Translations under genes and position numbers: made by a program
Shown here: positions 8,182-16,637 of the stretch, piece by piece
Position numbering within the stretch: position 1 is the first letter of the stretch
How the letters are laid out: each line of letters opens with the position of its first letter
The notes under the pieces: model-generated
The model's database searches: none
The model's input: the letters and a program-made list of their open reading frames with translations, nothing else
Told to the model about the DNA's origin: nothing
Source of the DNA: DATDOY01 sp035293045
GTDB lineage: Bacteria; Actinomycetota; Acidimicrobiia; IMCC26256; JACPCJ01
Reading direction: 5' to 3'
NCBI GenBank assembly: GCA_035293045.1
Contig: DATDOY010000171.1
Location: 1-22,314 of the forward strand
DNA length: 22,314 nt

Positions 8182-8840
8182 GCGTACCGCGCTTCCGCGA
8201 GAAAGGGGTTCGTGGCCAGCTCGCGCCCGATCGTCGTCGCGGGGCCATGCCCCGGCGCGACCCGCGTCTCAGGCGGCAGGGTCATGACCTTTTCCCGCAT
8301 CGACCGCATGAGGTCGGTCCAACTGCCGCCCGGCAGGTCGGTGCGGCCCACCGACCCCGCGAAAAGATGGTCACCCGAGAAGAGCAGGTCTCCCTCGATC
8401 GGCGAGGCGTCGTCGAGCACGAAACACGTCGACCCCGGCGTGTGGCCCGGTGTATGCAGCGCTCGGAGCCGAAGGTCCGCGAGTTCCAGGACGTCGCCAT
8501 CGCTGAGATCCCGCACGTCGGGCGGCACGGGAAACACCATTGGATCCCGCACCATCATGCGCGCCTGGGCCGAAGGATCGAGGACATGACGCCGGTCGAG
8601 GTGGTGGACGTACACCGGCATCGGATAGGACTCGACGAGGCGGCCAATGCCGCCGACGTGATCGAGGTGCCCGTGGGTGACCAGCAGGCCAACCGGCTCG
8701 AGTCGATGCTGGGCCAACCGGGCCGCGATGGCATCGGCGTCCGGCGGAGCGTCGATGACCACGCACGGGCCGTCCTCGCCGGGCGCGACCACCCAGCAGT
8801 TCGTCTCGAAGAACCATAGGGGGAAGCCTTCGACCAGCAC
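8178..8840 (-). CDS. Metallo-beta-lactamase-fold hydrolase (glyoxalase II-like)
   Basis: A 220-residue MBL-fold protein with the full metal-site set: THGHLDH (55-61), a third-ligand His in HTPGHTPGS (H133), the bridging Asp in SGDHLF (D157) and a final His in APGHGP (H198). The size and the GSVGRTDLPGGS segment fit the short YcbL/glyoxalase II-like group, which hydrolyses thioesters such as S-lactoylglutathione analogues. The real substrate is not readable from sequence. The start is GTG at 8840, the first in-frame start of the open frame. It sits directly ahead of hisS with a 4-nt overlap, as in other actinobacteria, and 99 nt downstream of the pilin genes. That gap holds no gene that I can see. 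Confidence 0.9.
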   Translation of the reverse strand: MLVEGFPLWFFETNCWVVAPGEDGPCVVIDAPPDADAIAARLAQHRLEPVGLLVTHGHLDHVGGIGRLVESYPMPVYVHHLDRRHVLDPSAQARMMVRDPMVFPVPPDVRDLSDGDVLELADLRLRALHTPGHTPGSTCFVLDDASPIEGDLLFSGDHLFAGSVGRTDLPGGSWTDLMRSMREKVMTLPPETRVAPGHGPATTIGRELATNPFLAEARYA

Positions 8841-8939
8841 GGGCGCATGCTACCGGCGCGCCCACAGCCGACTACGCCCGAGTTCTCAGGTGTTGACCTC
8901 CCGGACGTCGAGCCGGCGAAGGTCGACCGCAGGTGGCCG

Positions 8940-10274
8940 TCAGGGAGTCGGGGCAACCTCGCGGAAGGTCAGGACGTCGACGTCGTAGTGGGTGACCGAC
9001 GCGAGGCTCCAAGAGAACCCGGGCACATTGGGTGGCGCGTAGCTGAGCGTGAACTGGTTGGAGAGGTTGATGGCCTCCGCGTAGACGACGCCGTGAAAGT
9101 CCTTCAGCTGACTGAAGTCCGCCGAAGCATTGGGAGCGAAGATCAAGAGATGGACGCTCGACGGAAGCGTGACGTTGTTCGTGAACAACACGCCCGGGTC
9201 CGTGGCCGTGAAGGACACGAGGGTCAAGGTCACCTCGCCACTGGTCCCATTGGTGATGTCGCGCGAGAGCACGATCGGTCCATCGGAAACGATCGTCACG
9301 TCGCCGGTCATCGTCCACGACTCGTCCAGGTTCACGGTGTTGGAGACCCCGCTCCCGCCGGTGACGCGATGGTGCCCCGAGAAGGCCGAGCGAGTGACAT
9401 CCCAGAACGTGTTGAACAGGGCCGCCGACGCCCAATTGCTCGGCGTCGGCGTGTAGTTCGCCGGGTCCCACGTGAAGGTGGGCTGCTGGAGGGCGGGAGG
9501 GCTCGGCGGCGCAACGTTGAGCGTTCGTACGCCGTTGACCGTGCCGCCGCTGATCGACCCGCCCGACTGGACATCGCCGAGCACGGTGCCGGTCATCGAG
9601 ACGTTCCCGACGGCCCGAACGTTTCCCTGGACTGTCGTCGCCGCGTTGTCGAGCGTGGCCATTCCGCCCGCCCAGACGGAACCACCGATCGTCGTGTTGC
9701 TCGCGGAGGTCACGTTCGCAAGCGACGTCACGTCCCCGAAGTACTTCGCCGAGTTGGCCAGGTCGGCACTCGCCGCCGAGTACACATCGCCCGTGATCGT
9801 CGAGTTGTTCTGTCCCGTGAGGCCTCCCGGCGCCGCGAAGAGCGCATACGAGAAACCATCCGTCGGATCGAGGCGGACCTGCTGTTCCACCTGCCGGATC
9901 GCGCGGGTCGGTGAGGCCTTCGTCGGGGCGTATCCCTTGGCCACGATGTACCGGTCGTGGTCGGTCGGGTCGAGCGGATCGACTGGCGTGACCGTGACCT
10001 CGTACTCCCCCGTGTCGTCGCCTAGGGCCATGGTCGACGCCGAGCCCGGCCAGTCGTACTGTCCGGCGAGCTGACTGAGGGCGAGGTTGACGCCGGCCTC
10101 CGCCGCGTTGAGCGCCTGCTCCCGCATCCGGTCGTAGGACGACGTCTGCACCTGGTGGAGCCCGACCGTGGTCCACGTCATCCCGAGCGCGAACACCACG
10201 AGCGTGATGACGAGGGCCGTCGCCACGCCGACGCCTCGCTCGTCTCGGGCCTTGCGGCGAAGCCAGGCCCTCAT
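8940..10274 (-). CDS. PilX-like minor pilin/pilus-assembly protein with beta-solenoid-type region
   Basis: A 444-residue exported protein. After a basic leader (RKARDERG) comes a hydrophobic segment at about residues 15-37. An amphipathic helix follows, containing EQALNAAEAGVNLALSQL, the signature of the PilX N-terminal domain. Residues of about 150-255 carry loose repeats of a GDV/GNV/GSV type (TGDVYS, FGDVTS, GGSVWAGG, QGNVRAVGNVS, LGDVQSGGSISGG), like a bactofilin-style or pectate-lyase-like beta-solenoid. The C-terminal part is Ser/Thr/Asn-rich. The start is ATG at 10274, overlapping the PilW-like stop (ATGA); an ATG 15 nt upstream is possible. It is the last of three coupled pilin genes. 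The exact family name was not verified by search. Confidence 0.8.
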   Translation of the reverse strand: MRAWLRRKARDERGVGVATALVITLVVFALGMTWTTVGLHQVQTSSYDRMREQALNAAEAGVNLALSQLAGQYDWPGSASTMALGDDTGEYEVTVTPVDPLDPTDHDRYIVAKGYAPTKASPTRAIRQVEQQVRLDPTDGFSYALFAAPGGLTGQNNSTITGDVYSAASADLANSAKYFGDVTSLANVTSASNTTIGGSVWAGGMATLDNAATTVQGNVRAVGNVSMTGTVLGDVQSGGSISGGTVNGVRTLNVAPPSPPALQQPTFTWDPANYTPTPSNWASAALFNTFWDVTRSAFSGHHRVTGGSGVSNTVNLDESWTMTGDVTIVSDGPIVLSRDITNGTSGEVTLTLVSFTATDPGVLFTNNVTLPSSVHLLIFAPNASADFSQLKDFHGVVYAEAINLSNQFTLSYAPPNVPGFSWSLASVTHYDVDVLTFREVAPTP

Positions 10275-10789
10275 GGACAGGCCTCCCATGCGTTCCTACC
10301 CGTCACCGTTGTTTCCACGGTCCGGGGATCGCGGCTCGCGTCGAAACGGACCTGGAGCGCGATGTCCACCGACGCTCGCTGGCCCGGGTTCGCCGCATGG
10401 GAGAACTCGTGGGACGTGACGACGAGCCCATTTCCTATGTTTTGCGAACCGCTGGCCGTGGTCCGCTGAAGTTGGCCACCACTCACGGAATACGTCACGT
10501 CGTAGGCACCCGCAGCGCCTGCCATGGTGGTGAACGCGAGCGTCGACCCGCCCGATCCTGCGGTCGGGCTCGCGATGCACGAGGCGGACCGCAACTCCCG
10601 GTCGATGCGGGCGATGGCGACTCGGACCTCATCGAGGGCGCGGGACTCGTTGTCGACGATCCTCCCAGCGTTGAAGCTGGAAATCATGGCCGGTCCAAGC
10701 ACGGCGACGACCGCCCCCATCAAGGACGTGGCCACCACGACTTCGATGAGACTCATGCCTCGCTCGCGGTCCCTCCCGACCCAACTCAT
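10271..10789 (-). CDS. PilW-like prepilin with N-methylation motif
   Basis: A 172-residue type IV prepilin-like protein. The leader MSWVGRDRERG is followed by MSLIEVVVATSLMGAVVAVLG. This gives the type III signal sequence with the predicted prepilin-peptidase cut after G11, and Glu at mature position 5. Next comes the amphipathic helix RALDEVRVAIARIDRELRSA and a pseudopilin-like C-terminal beta domain with Ser/Gly/Thr-rich loops and two Cys (SASCIAS and the terminal EACP). The start is ATG at 10789, which overlaps the upstream PilV-like stop by 4 nt (ATGA); an upstream in-frame extension is rejected for this reason. It probably forms part of a pilus tip complex with its two neighbours. The pilus motor and peptidase are not in this window. 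Confidence 0.85.
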   Translation of the reverse strand: MSWVGRDRERGMSLIEVVVATSLMGAVVAVLGPAMISSFNAGRIVDNESRALDEVRVAIARIDRELRSASCIASPTAGSGGSTLAFTTMAGAAGAYDVTYSVSGGQLQRTTASGSQNIGNGLVVTSHEFSHAANPGQRASVDIALQVRFDASRDPRTVETTVTGRNAWEACP

Positions 10790-12474
10790 GCCGTGTACTC
10801 CGATGATGACCCGACGCGCCCGTAGTTCAGCTCCACCGTGATATCGGCGAGCGTGGCCGCACCCTGAACGATCCGCATCCGGCTTGTCACGACGAACCAA
10901 TTGCTCAGGGTCGCCGAGGATCGCGTCGTGGTCCCCCCGCTCGACTGAGATGTCACGCTCGCCGGACCCGAGGTGACCGTGGTGTCGAGCGTCACCGTGG
11001 CCACGCCGAGAACGGGGAAGCTCACGCTCGCCGATTCGGATGCGGCGGTGCCGGGCGTGATGATCACACTTCGGTATGCGGGCGAACCCGAGGCCCCCGT
11101 GTCGTACATGGTCACGGTCACGGCGTCCCCTGTCACCGTGGGCGGACCGGACGCCGGGCCCGCCTGGGTTTGGGCGGTGACGTCGACGCCGCTGATTCGA
11201 ACGCCGGAAATGAAGCCCACCGGTCCGGCGTCGAGCGTCACGAGATCCACTTGGGGAACCACCAGCCGCCCCGTGCTCGTGACGCGCTGGTCAGCCCCTG
11301 CGACGTCCGAGTCGACCGTGGCCGTGGCCGAACCCACACCCGAGATGTTGACGAGGTTGCCGGAGACGACACCCGCGACGAACGCAGCGGACATCGACCC
11401 CGGGCCGGCGGCAACGTCCTCGCCGTACACGAGGGCGTCGCCGTCACCGACCGCTGGAACGCAGGTGATGCAAGACTCCGCCGAGCTTTTGGACGTCAAC
11501 GACGACGTGGCGCCGAGGATGAGTGAAAGTGGCGTCCCCGCCGACAACGTGCCCGCGCCCGCCGTGGTTGGACCGACCGCGTCCTGGAGCGGGAGCGCGG
11601 TTCCGCCGTCGTTGTCGACGGCGGTCTCCGCCTTGGCTCCGGAACACCTCGTCGACGCGCCCGCCATGCCACACCCCGACGCGGATCCCGACGCCAGATC
11701 GAGCTCGGACCGTGCCGATCCCGCATAGCCCCTGGCCTCGGTCACGAGCTTGCCCTCGCCGTCGCCGTGGGCGTACGGAAAGAAAAGCTCGGCGCGGCTG
11801 AGGTCGACGTCGGGGAGGGCGCCCGTGATCTCGACCGATCCCGAGTCGACGTCCACGAGGCCCATGACCTCGGCGCCGCTGGCGACGCCGAACCGCGACA
11901 CGAGCGTGGACAGCCGCACCCGGTTGTCGATGGCGCTGGGGTCATACTGCTCGCCCGCCCACTCCACTGCGACCGTGAGGCGCTTGTAGTCGTTGCCGGC
12001 CGCCACGGAAACGCCGGTCACATAGACCCGAACGGTGAAGGTGGACTGGTCACGCGTGACCGTCCACTCATGCTCGGGGTAACTCGGTGACGCCGCGCCG
12101 ACGAGGTCTTCCGCGCTCAGACCCTCCGGCTGGTACCGCAGGGCCGGAACCACTCCGGTGATCGAAGGATCGTCCGCGAGCGTGGCGTCTCCGACGAGGT
12201 CATGACCGAGGCGGTCGTAGCTGGCGAACCGAGCTTCCTCGATGACTTCCTTGGCGAGCGCGCTGGCGCCGGTCCGCTGTCGTCCCGTGAGCAGGCCCTT
12301 GACGCCCACGTCCAGGGAGCTGAGGAGCCCGAGCATGACCGCGAAGATCACACCGAGCGCGACGCAAGTCTCGACAATCGAGAATCCGTCTTCCGCGCGT
12401 GGGTCGGTGGCGTCGTCGACCGCTTGCTCTCTCACGCCGCGAGTGGCCTCGCGGGGTCGCTGTCCGACGCGCAT
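10786..12474 (-). CDS. Large PilV-like prepilin with extended C-terminal domain
   Basis: A 562-residue protein with a class III prepilin signal: EDG followed by FSIVETCVALGVIFAVMLGLL, predicted cleavage after G30 and Glu at mature position 5. The 30-residue leader is long for this class. The helix continues through GASALAKEVIEEARFASYDR. A very large C-terminal region (about 400 residues) follows, rich in Ser, Thr, Gly, Val and Ala. It has few Cys (GCGMAGASTRCSG, ESCITCVP) and looks like beta-rich, surface-exposed modules. The ATG at 12474 is chosen because a strong GGAGG lies 7 nt ahead of it. It is the first gene of the pilin trio. Such size suggests an adhesin-like or tip-located minor pilin; that is inference. 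Confidence 0.82.
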   Translation of the reverse strand: MRVGQRPREATRGVREQAVDDATDPRAEDGFSIVETCVALGVIFAVMLGLLSSLDVGVKGLLTGRQRTGASALAKEVIEEARFASYDRLGHDLVGDATLADDPSITGVVPALRYQPEGLSAEDLVGAASPSYPEHEWTVTRDQSTFTVRVYVTGVSVAAGNDYKRLTVAVEWAGEQYDPSAIDNRVRLSTLVSRFGVASGAEVMGLVDVDSGSVEITGALPDVDLSRAELFFPYAHGDGEGKLVTEARGYAGSARSELDLASGSASGCGMAGASTRCSGAKAETAVDNDGGTALPLQDAVGPTTAGAGTLSAGTPLSLILGATSSLTSKSSAESCITCVPAVGDGDALVYGEDVAAGPGSMSAAFVAGVVSGNLVNISGVGSATATVDSDVAGADQRVTSTGRLVVPQVDLVTLDAGPVGFISGVRISGVDVTAQTQAGPASGPPTVTGDAVTVTMYDTGASGSPAYRSVIITPGTAASESASVSFPVLGVATVTLDTTVTSGPASVTSQSSGGTTTRSSATLSNWFVVTSRMRIVQGAATLADITVELNYGRVGSSSEYTA

Positions 12475-12621
12475 CAATGTGCCTCCTGCACCCATTGCCC
12501 TCAGCAGCGGCATCGACGTCACGAGATGAGGACCGAACGCGGACGAGTAAGAAATGTCCGAAATCACCATCGAATCGGCACAAATCTGCCGCGCCTGAAG
12601 TGTGGGCGCAGAGGTATGTCC
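12475..12621 (-). other. Intergenic region between rel and the pilin genes
   Basis: These 147 nt separate the rel stop from the PilV-like start and are the longest minus-strand gap within the core gene block. The length leaves room for an independent promoter for the pilin genes. The segment is relatively AT-rich around 12545-12590 (TTTCGGACATTTCTTACT on the minus strand), but I cannot name a confident -35/-10 pair. No terminator hairpin with a U-tract was found after rel. Confidence 0.4.
12482..12486 (-). promoter_or_regulatory. Shine-Dalgarno sequence for the PilV-like gene
   Basis: On the minus strand GGAGG lies 7 nt upstream of the ATG at 12474. It is the best ribosome-binding site I found in the window. 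It decides the start over three earlier in-frame ATGs at 12570, 12513 and 12495, none of which is preceded by a comparable site. Confidence 0.75.
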
Positions 12622-14856
12622 TCAGCTGTGCTCGGTCTTCCCCGGCACGACTCGATACGCCTCGAAGACGGAATCGACGCGCTTGATGCCGGCCAGGATC
12701 GAGTCCAAATGGCTCGGGTCGGCGAGCTCGAAGTCAAAGCGCAGCGTGGCCACCCGGTCGTCGGTGACGACCGTCTGACAGTTCACGATGTTGACACGAT
12801 GCTCCGAGACCACGTCGGCGACGTCTCGCAGGAGCTTCGAGCGATCGAGAGCCTCGACCTGAATCGAGACGATGTACGTGCCCTCGGCATCGGAGTCCCA
12901 CTCCACTTCGATGAGGCGGTCGGTCTGGCTCGCCAGACTCTCGGCGTTGGCACAGTCCGCCCGGTGCACCGACACACCTCGCCCGCGCGTGACGAACCCG
13001 ATGATCTCGTCCCCTGGCACCGGGGTGCAGCATTTCGACAGCCGCACCATGACGTCGTCGAGGCCCTCCACATGGACCCCGGCCTGGCGGTGCCGCCGGG
13101 CCTTTCGCGGGGGACGGTGCACCGTCGTGGGGAGCTGCTCCTCACCACCCCGAAGTTCCTTCTCGATGCGTTGGGCCACGGCCTTCGCCGATACGTGGTT
13201 CTCGCCGATGGCGGCGTGCAGCGCCTCGACATCCGCGTAGTTCATGGCCTCGGCGACCTTGGCGATGACCTCCGACTTGGCCAGCCGTTGCACGGGGAGT
13301 CCCTCACGGCGCAGGGCCTTCGTCAGGTCATCGCGACCCGTCTCGCGGGCGTCCTCGCGCCGTTCGCGCGAGAACCATTGACGGATCTTCGCCCTCGATC
13401 GGGGTGACTTGGCGAACTGCAGCCAGTCCCGACTCGGGCCGGCCCCTTCGACCTTCGACGTGAAGATCTCGACGGTGTCGCCGGAGGTAAGCAGCGAGTC
13501 CAGCGGGACCAGCCGTCCATTGACGCGCGCGCCGATGCAGCGATGCCCAACCTCGGTATGGATGGCGTAGGCAAAGTCGACCGGGGTCGCTCCGGCCGGC
13601 ATGGTGACCACGTCTCCCTTGGGGGTGAACACGAAGACCTCGTCCTGTTCGAGGTCGATGCGCAACGACTCCATGAACTCCTCGGGATCCGAGGCCTCCT
13701 GCTGCCAGTCGACAAGACGCTGGAGCCAGACGAGGTCCTCCGCCTCCGGCCTTCCCTCCTTGTACGACCAGTGCGCCGCCACCCCGAACTCCGCACGCTG
13801 GTGCATCTCGCGGGTGCGGATCTGCACCTCGACCGGCTTCCCTTGCGGACCGACCACCGTCGTGTGGAGCGACTGGTAGAGGTTGAACTTGGGCATGGCG
13901 ATGTAGTCCTTGAACCGGCCCGATACCGGACGCCACAGGGCGTGGATCGAGCCCAGTGCGCCGTAGCAATCCTTGACGGAGTCGACCGTGACGCGAATGC
14001 CCACGAGGTCGTGGATCTCCTCGAACTCCTTGCCGCGCACCACCATCTTCTCGTAGATCGACCAGAAATGCTTCGGGCGGCCGGTCACGTCGGCGCGGAT
14101 GTTCAGCTGATCGAGACACTCTTGGATCTCCGAGATGACGTTGCGCAGGTAGGTGTCGCGTTCGGGCGCGCGCGTCGCCACCATGTGCTCGATCTCCGCG
14201 TAGCGCTTCGGGTGCAGGACGGCGAAGGAAAGATCCTCAAGCTGCCACTTCAGGTCCTGAATTCCCAGGCGGTGGGCCAACGGGGCGTAGATGTCGAGGG
14301 TCTCCTGGGCTATCCGCTGGCGCTTTCCCTCGGCGAGGGCGGCGACCGTGCGCATGTTGTGGAGCCGGTCGGCAAGCTTGATCACGAGCACGCGCAGATC
14401 CTTCGCCATCGCCACGAGCATCTTGCGCATGTTGGCGGCCTGCCGCGCTTCTTTGGAATCGAACTTCACGCGGTCGAGTTTCGTGACGCCGTCCACGATC
14501 TGCGCGACGTCCTCACCGAACCGCTCGACCACCTGATCCAGCGTGACTTCCGTGTCCTCCACCGCGTCATGGAGGAGCGCGGCCGCCAAGGTCACGTCGT
14601 CGAGCCCAAGCCCCGAGAGAATCTCGGCCACGCCAATGGGATGCGTGATGTAGGGCTCGCCCGATCGCCGGAGCTGGTCGCCGTGGGCGGCGCGCGCGAC
14701 GTCGAAGGCGCGCTCGATCATCGTCGTCTGCGCTCGGGGATGATTCTGGAGGAACTTGCTGAGAACAGGCGCGAGCAGCACATCGACTTGATGGCGACGC
14801 CACGGCAGGATCGAACGACGGAGATCCGTTCGCTCGGGCGCTTGCTCCAACACCAA
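12622..14856 (-). CDS. rel: Bifunctional (p)ppGpp synthetase/hydrolase
   Basis: A long RelA/SpoT homologue of 744 residues that makes and degrades (p)ppGpp in the stringent response. The hydrolase HD domain is intact (HDAVED, residues 96-101, and KLADRLHNMRT, 160-170). The synthetase domain spans about 250-370, with RGKEFEEIHDLVGIRV and RFKD at 314-317, the RXKD loop of bifunctional enzymes rather than the EXDD of RelA-only forms. The TGS domain starts at VFVFTPKGDVV (about 408-468). A cysteine-rich segment, SKCCTPVPGDEIIGF, follows, then a C-terminal ACT domain. The start is TTG at 14856 or GTG at 14853; AGGAG lies 11 nt before the TTG. It follows apt by 39 nt, the common apt-rel arrangement. 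Confidence 0.97.
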   Translation of the reverse strand: MVLEQAPERTDLRRSILPWRRHQVDVLLAPVLSKFLQNHPRAQTTMIERAFDVARAAHGDQLRRSGEPYITHPIGVAEILSGLGLDDVTLAAALLHDAVEDTEVTLDQVVERFGEDVAQIVDGVTKLDRVKFDSKEARQAANMRKMLVAMAKDLRVLVIKLADRLHNMRTVAALAEGKRQRIAQETLDIYAPLAHRLGIQDLKWQLEDLSFAVLHPKRYAEIEHMVATRAPERDTYLRNVISEIQECLDQLNIRADVTGRPKHFWSIYEKMVVRGKEFEEIHDLVGIRVTVDSVKDCYGALGSIHALWRPVSGRFKDYIAMPKFNLYQSLHTTVVGPQGKPVEVQIRTREMHQRAEFGVAAHWSYKEGRPEAEDLVWLQRLVDWQQEASDPEEFMESLRIDLEQDEVFVFTPKGDVVTMPAGATPVDFAYAIHTEVGHRCIGARVNGRLVPLDSLLTSGDTVEIFTSKVEGAGPSRDWLQFAKSPRSRAKIRQWFSRERREDARETGRDDLTKALRREGLPVQRLAKSEVIAKVAEAMNYADVEALHAAIGENHVSAKAVAQRIEKELRGGEEQLPTTVHRPPRKARRHRQAGVHVEGLDDVMVRLSKCCTPVPGDEIIGFVTRGRGVSVHRADCANAESLASQTDRLIEVEWDSDAEGTYIVSIQVEALDRSKLLRDVADVVSEHRVNIVNCQTVVTDDRVATLRFDFELADPSHLDSILAGIKRVDSVFEAYRVVPGKTEHS

Positions 14857-14895
14857 GGTTCGCCGTGCTCCTGTTCCTGCTCTTCCCTGTTCGGG

Positions 14896-15438
14896 CTATT
14901 CCTCGTCGTACGTGATGAGCGACACGACGTCGTGGCCCTCTAGTTTCGCACGCCCGCCGAGGAATCCGAGTTCGATGACGACGGAAACGCCGACGACCCG
15001 GCCTCCGAGCCGTTCCGCTAGGCGCACGGCCGCCGCCGCGGTGCCGCCCGTGGCGATCACGTCATCGACGATCAACACGCGCTCCCCTGGCGAAACCGCA
15101 TCTCGGTGGATCTCGAGGAGATCGGTTCCGTACTCGAGCTCGTACTCCTCGGATTCGATCGCCGACGGCAACTTCCCGGGCTTGCGGATCGGGACGAATC
15201 CGGCGTCGAGGGCGAGTGCCACCGGCGCGGCGAGGATGAACCCTCGGGCTTCGACCCCGAGCACCTTGTCGACTCCTGATCCGAGACGGCGACCGGCCAT
15301 CTCTCCGATCACGGCGCGGAACGCCGTGGGGTCGGCAAGGAGCGGCGTGATGTCGCGGAACACGATCCCCGGCTTGGGAAAGTCCGGGATGTCGTGGATG
15401 AGGCTGCGAAGGGCAACCGGATCGAACGCGGAGCTCAT
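14896..15438 (-). CDS. apt: Adenine phosphoribosyltransferase
   Basis: A 180-residue type I phosphoribosyltransferase that converts adenine and PRPP to AMP in purine salvage. It has the APRT opening IPDFPKPGIVFRDITPLL (residues 17-34), the GVEARGFILAAPVA segment (61-74), RKPGKLP (85-91) and the PRPP-binding motif VLIVDDVIATGGTA (121-134). Its length is normal for the family. The ATG at 15438 is the natural start. It sits 23 nt downstream of secF and 39 nt upstream of rel on the same strand, a conserved secF-apt-rel order. Nothing suggests truncation. Confidence 0.97.
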   Translation of the reverse strand: MSSAFDPVALRSLIHDIPDFPKPGIVFRDITPLLADPTAFRAVIGEMAGRRLGSGVDKVLGVEARGFILAAPVALALDAGFVPIRKPGKLPSAIESEEYELEYGTDLLEIHRDAVSPGERVLIVDDVIATGGTAAAAVRLAERLGGRVVGVSVVIELGFLGGRAKLEGHDVVSLITYDEE

Positions 15439-15461
15439 CGTGAGAGCCGCACCCGGGGGGA

Positions 15462-16637
15462 CTACCGGCGCTTGCGCCGGCGTTGCTGGCGTCCGCGTGG
15501 GGCGAGCGAGGAGGTCGAGGGTCGCGCCCTCACCTCGCGCTCGGCGCGCTCAAGGGAGGTCTCCTCAGCGGGTGTTTCCTCGTCGGCCGCATCGCCCGCC
15601 GCATCGACGGGGCGGTCGGTCGGTCGTGCCGCGCGATCAACGGTTGTGCGCGACGCAACGCCGACGCCCTCACGCGCTTCGATGCGGTGCCGGATCGCGC
15701 GGTATCGCGCCTCGCGCTCCTTGAGCACGACGAGAATCGGCGCGGCCGTGAAGACCGACGAGTAGGTGCCGAAGAGGAGTCCGACGAAGAGCGCGAGGGC
15801 AAAGTCGCGAATGCCGACGGCTCCAAGGATCCCGACACCGACCACCAAAAGCGCGAGAACCGGGATCAGAGTTGTGATCGCCGTGTTCAGCGATCGCATC
15901 AAGACCTGGTTCAGCGATCGGTTCATGATCTCGGAGTACGTGTACCGCCCGGTCGAGGCGAGAGCGCCGACGTTCTCTTTCACCTTGTCGAACACGACCA
16001 CGTTGTCGTAGAGCGAATACCCGAGGATTGTCAGCACCGCGATCACGGTCGCCGGAGTGACTTCAAAGCCGGTCAGCGAATAGACGCCCACCGTGATCGC
16101 GAGGTCGTGCAGCAGCGACGCCAGAGACGCCACGGCGATCTTCCATTCGAAGCGCAGCGCGAGGTACAGGCTGACGGCGATCAAGAACACGATGAGCGCG
16201 CGCAACGCCTTATCGGTGACCTCCCGTCCGAACGTGGGACCGACATCCTTGAAGTCGACCGCATCCGGAGAAATGCCCGCGTAGTCGGCGAGCGCGTCGG
16301 TCACCCTCTCCTTCGCGGCGTCCTCCGCGACCTCCGCCTGGACCCGGACGACCTCGTCGTCGCCCGTTACCCCGACGGTGACCTTGGGGTTGCTGATGCC
16401 GAGGTCGGTCATCACCTCGCGAACGTCGGCGACGCTCGGCTCCTTCTCGGCCATCGTCGCCTGCCACACCGTTCCGCCCTCGAAGTCAATCCCAAGATTG
16501 AGCTGACGGGTGCCGAGCGAAACAACGCCAACCAAAACGGCAAGGGCAGAAACGGCGAAAAAGACGCGCTTGCGGCCCATGAAATCGAACTTCGACCGCT
16601 CGTTGAACAGGTCGGCCAGCACCTCTTTGATCGGCAT
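15462..16637 (-). CDS. secF: Protein translocase subunit SecF
   Basis: A 391-residue inner-membrane subunit that works with SecD to drive late steps of Sec export using the proton motive force. Membrane segment 1 is at about 24-42. It is followed by the SecF signature LNLGIDFEGGTVWQ (47-59), a periplasmic P1 domain, and the C-terminal block of five membrane segments with LGYSLYDNVVVFDKVKEN (205-222). After about residue 305 comes an 85-residue cytoplasmic tail rich in Ala, Glu, Thr and Arg that ends in a run of basic residues (RRRKRR). The start is ATG at 16637, overlapping the secD stop by one base; a longer in-frame extension into secD is rejected. Confidence 0.97.
   Translation of the reverse strand: MPIKEVLADLFNERSKFDFMGRKRVFFAVSALAVLVGVVSLGTRQLNLGIDFEGGTVWQATMAEKEPSVADVREVMTDLGISNPKVTVGVTGDDEVVRVQAEVAEDAAKERVTDALADYAGISPDAVDFKDVGPTFGREVTDKALRALIVFLIAVSLYLALRFEWKIAVASLASLLHDLAITVGVYSLTGFEVTPATVIAVLTILGYSLYDNVVVFDKVKENVGALASTGRYTYSEIMNRSLNQVLMRSLNTAITTLIPVLALLVVGVGILGAVGIRDFALALFVGLLFGTYSSVFTAAPILVVLKEREARYRAIRHRIEAREGVGVASRTTVDRAARPTDRPVDAAGDAADEETPAEETSLERAEREVRARPSTSSLAPRGRQQRRRKRR

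Noticed and set aside
9423..9451. Inverted repeat with 10-bp arms in the PilX-like gene
   Set aside because: CGCCGACGCC-type GC-rich repeats of this length, with a 9-nt spacer, can arise by codon bias and have no positional meaning here.
8872..10176. Second long minus-strand frame overlapping the PilX-like gene
   Set aside because: It lacks a signal or any domain and is rich in Arg, Gly and Pro. The other frame has a PilX-type N-terminus and ATGA coupling.
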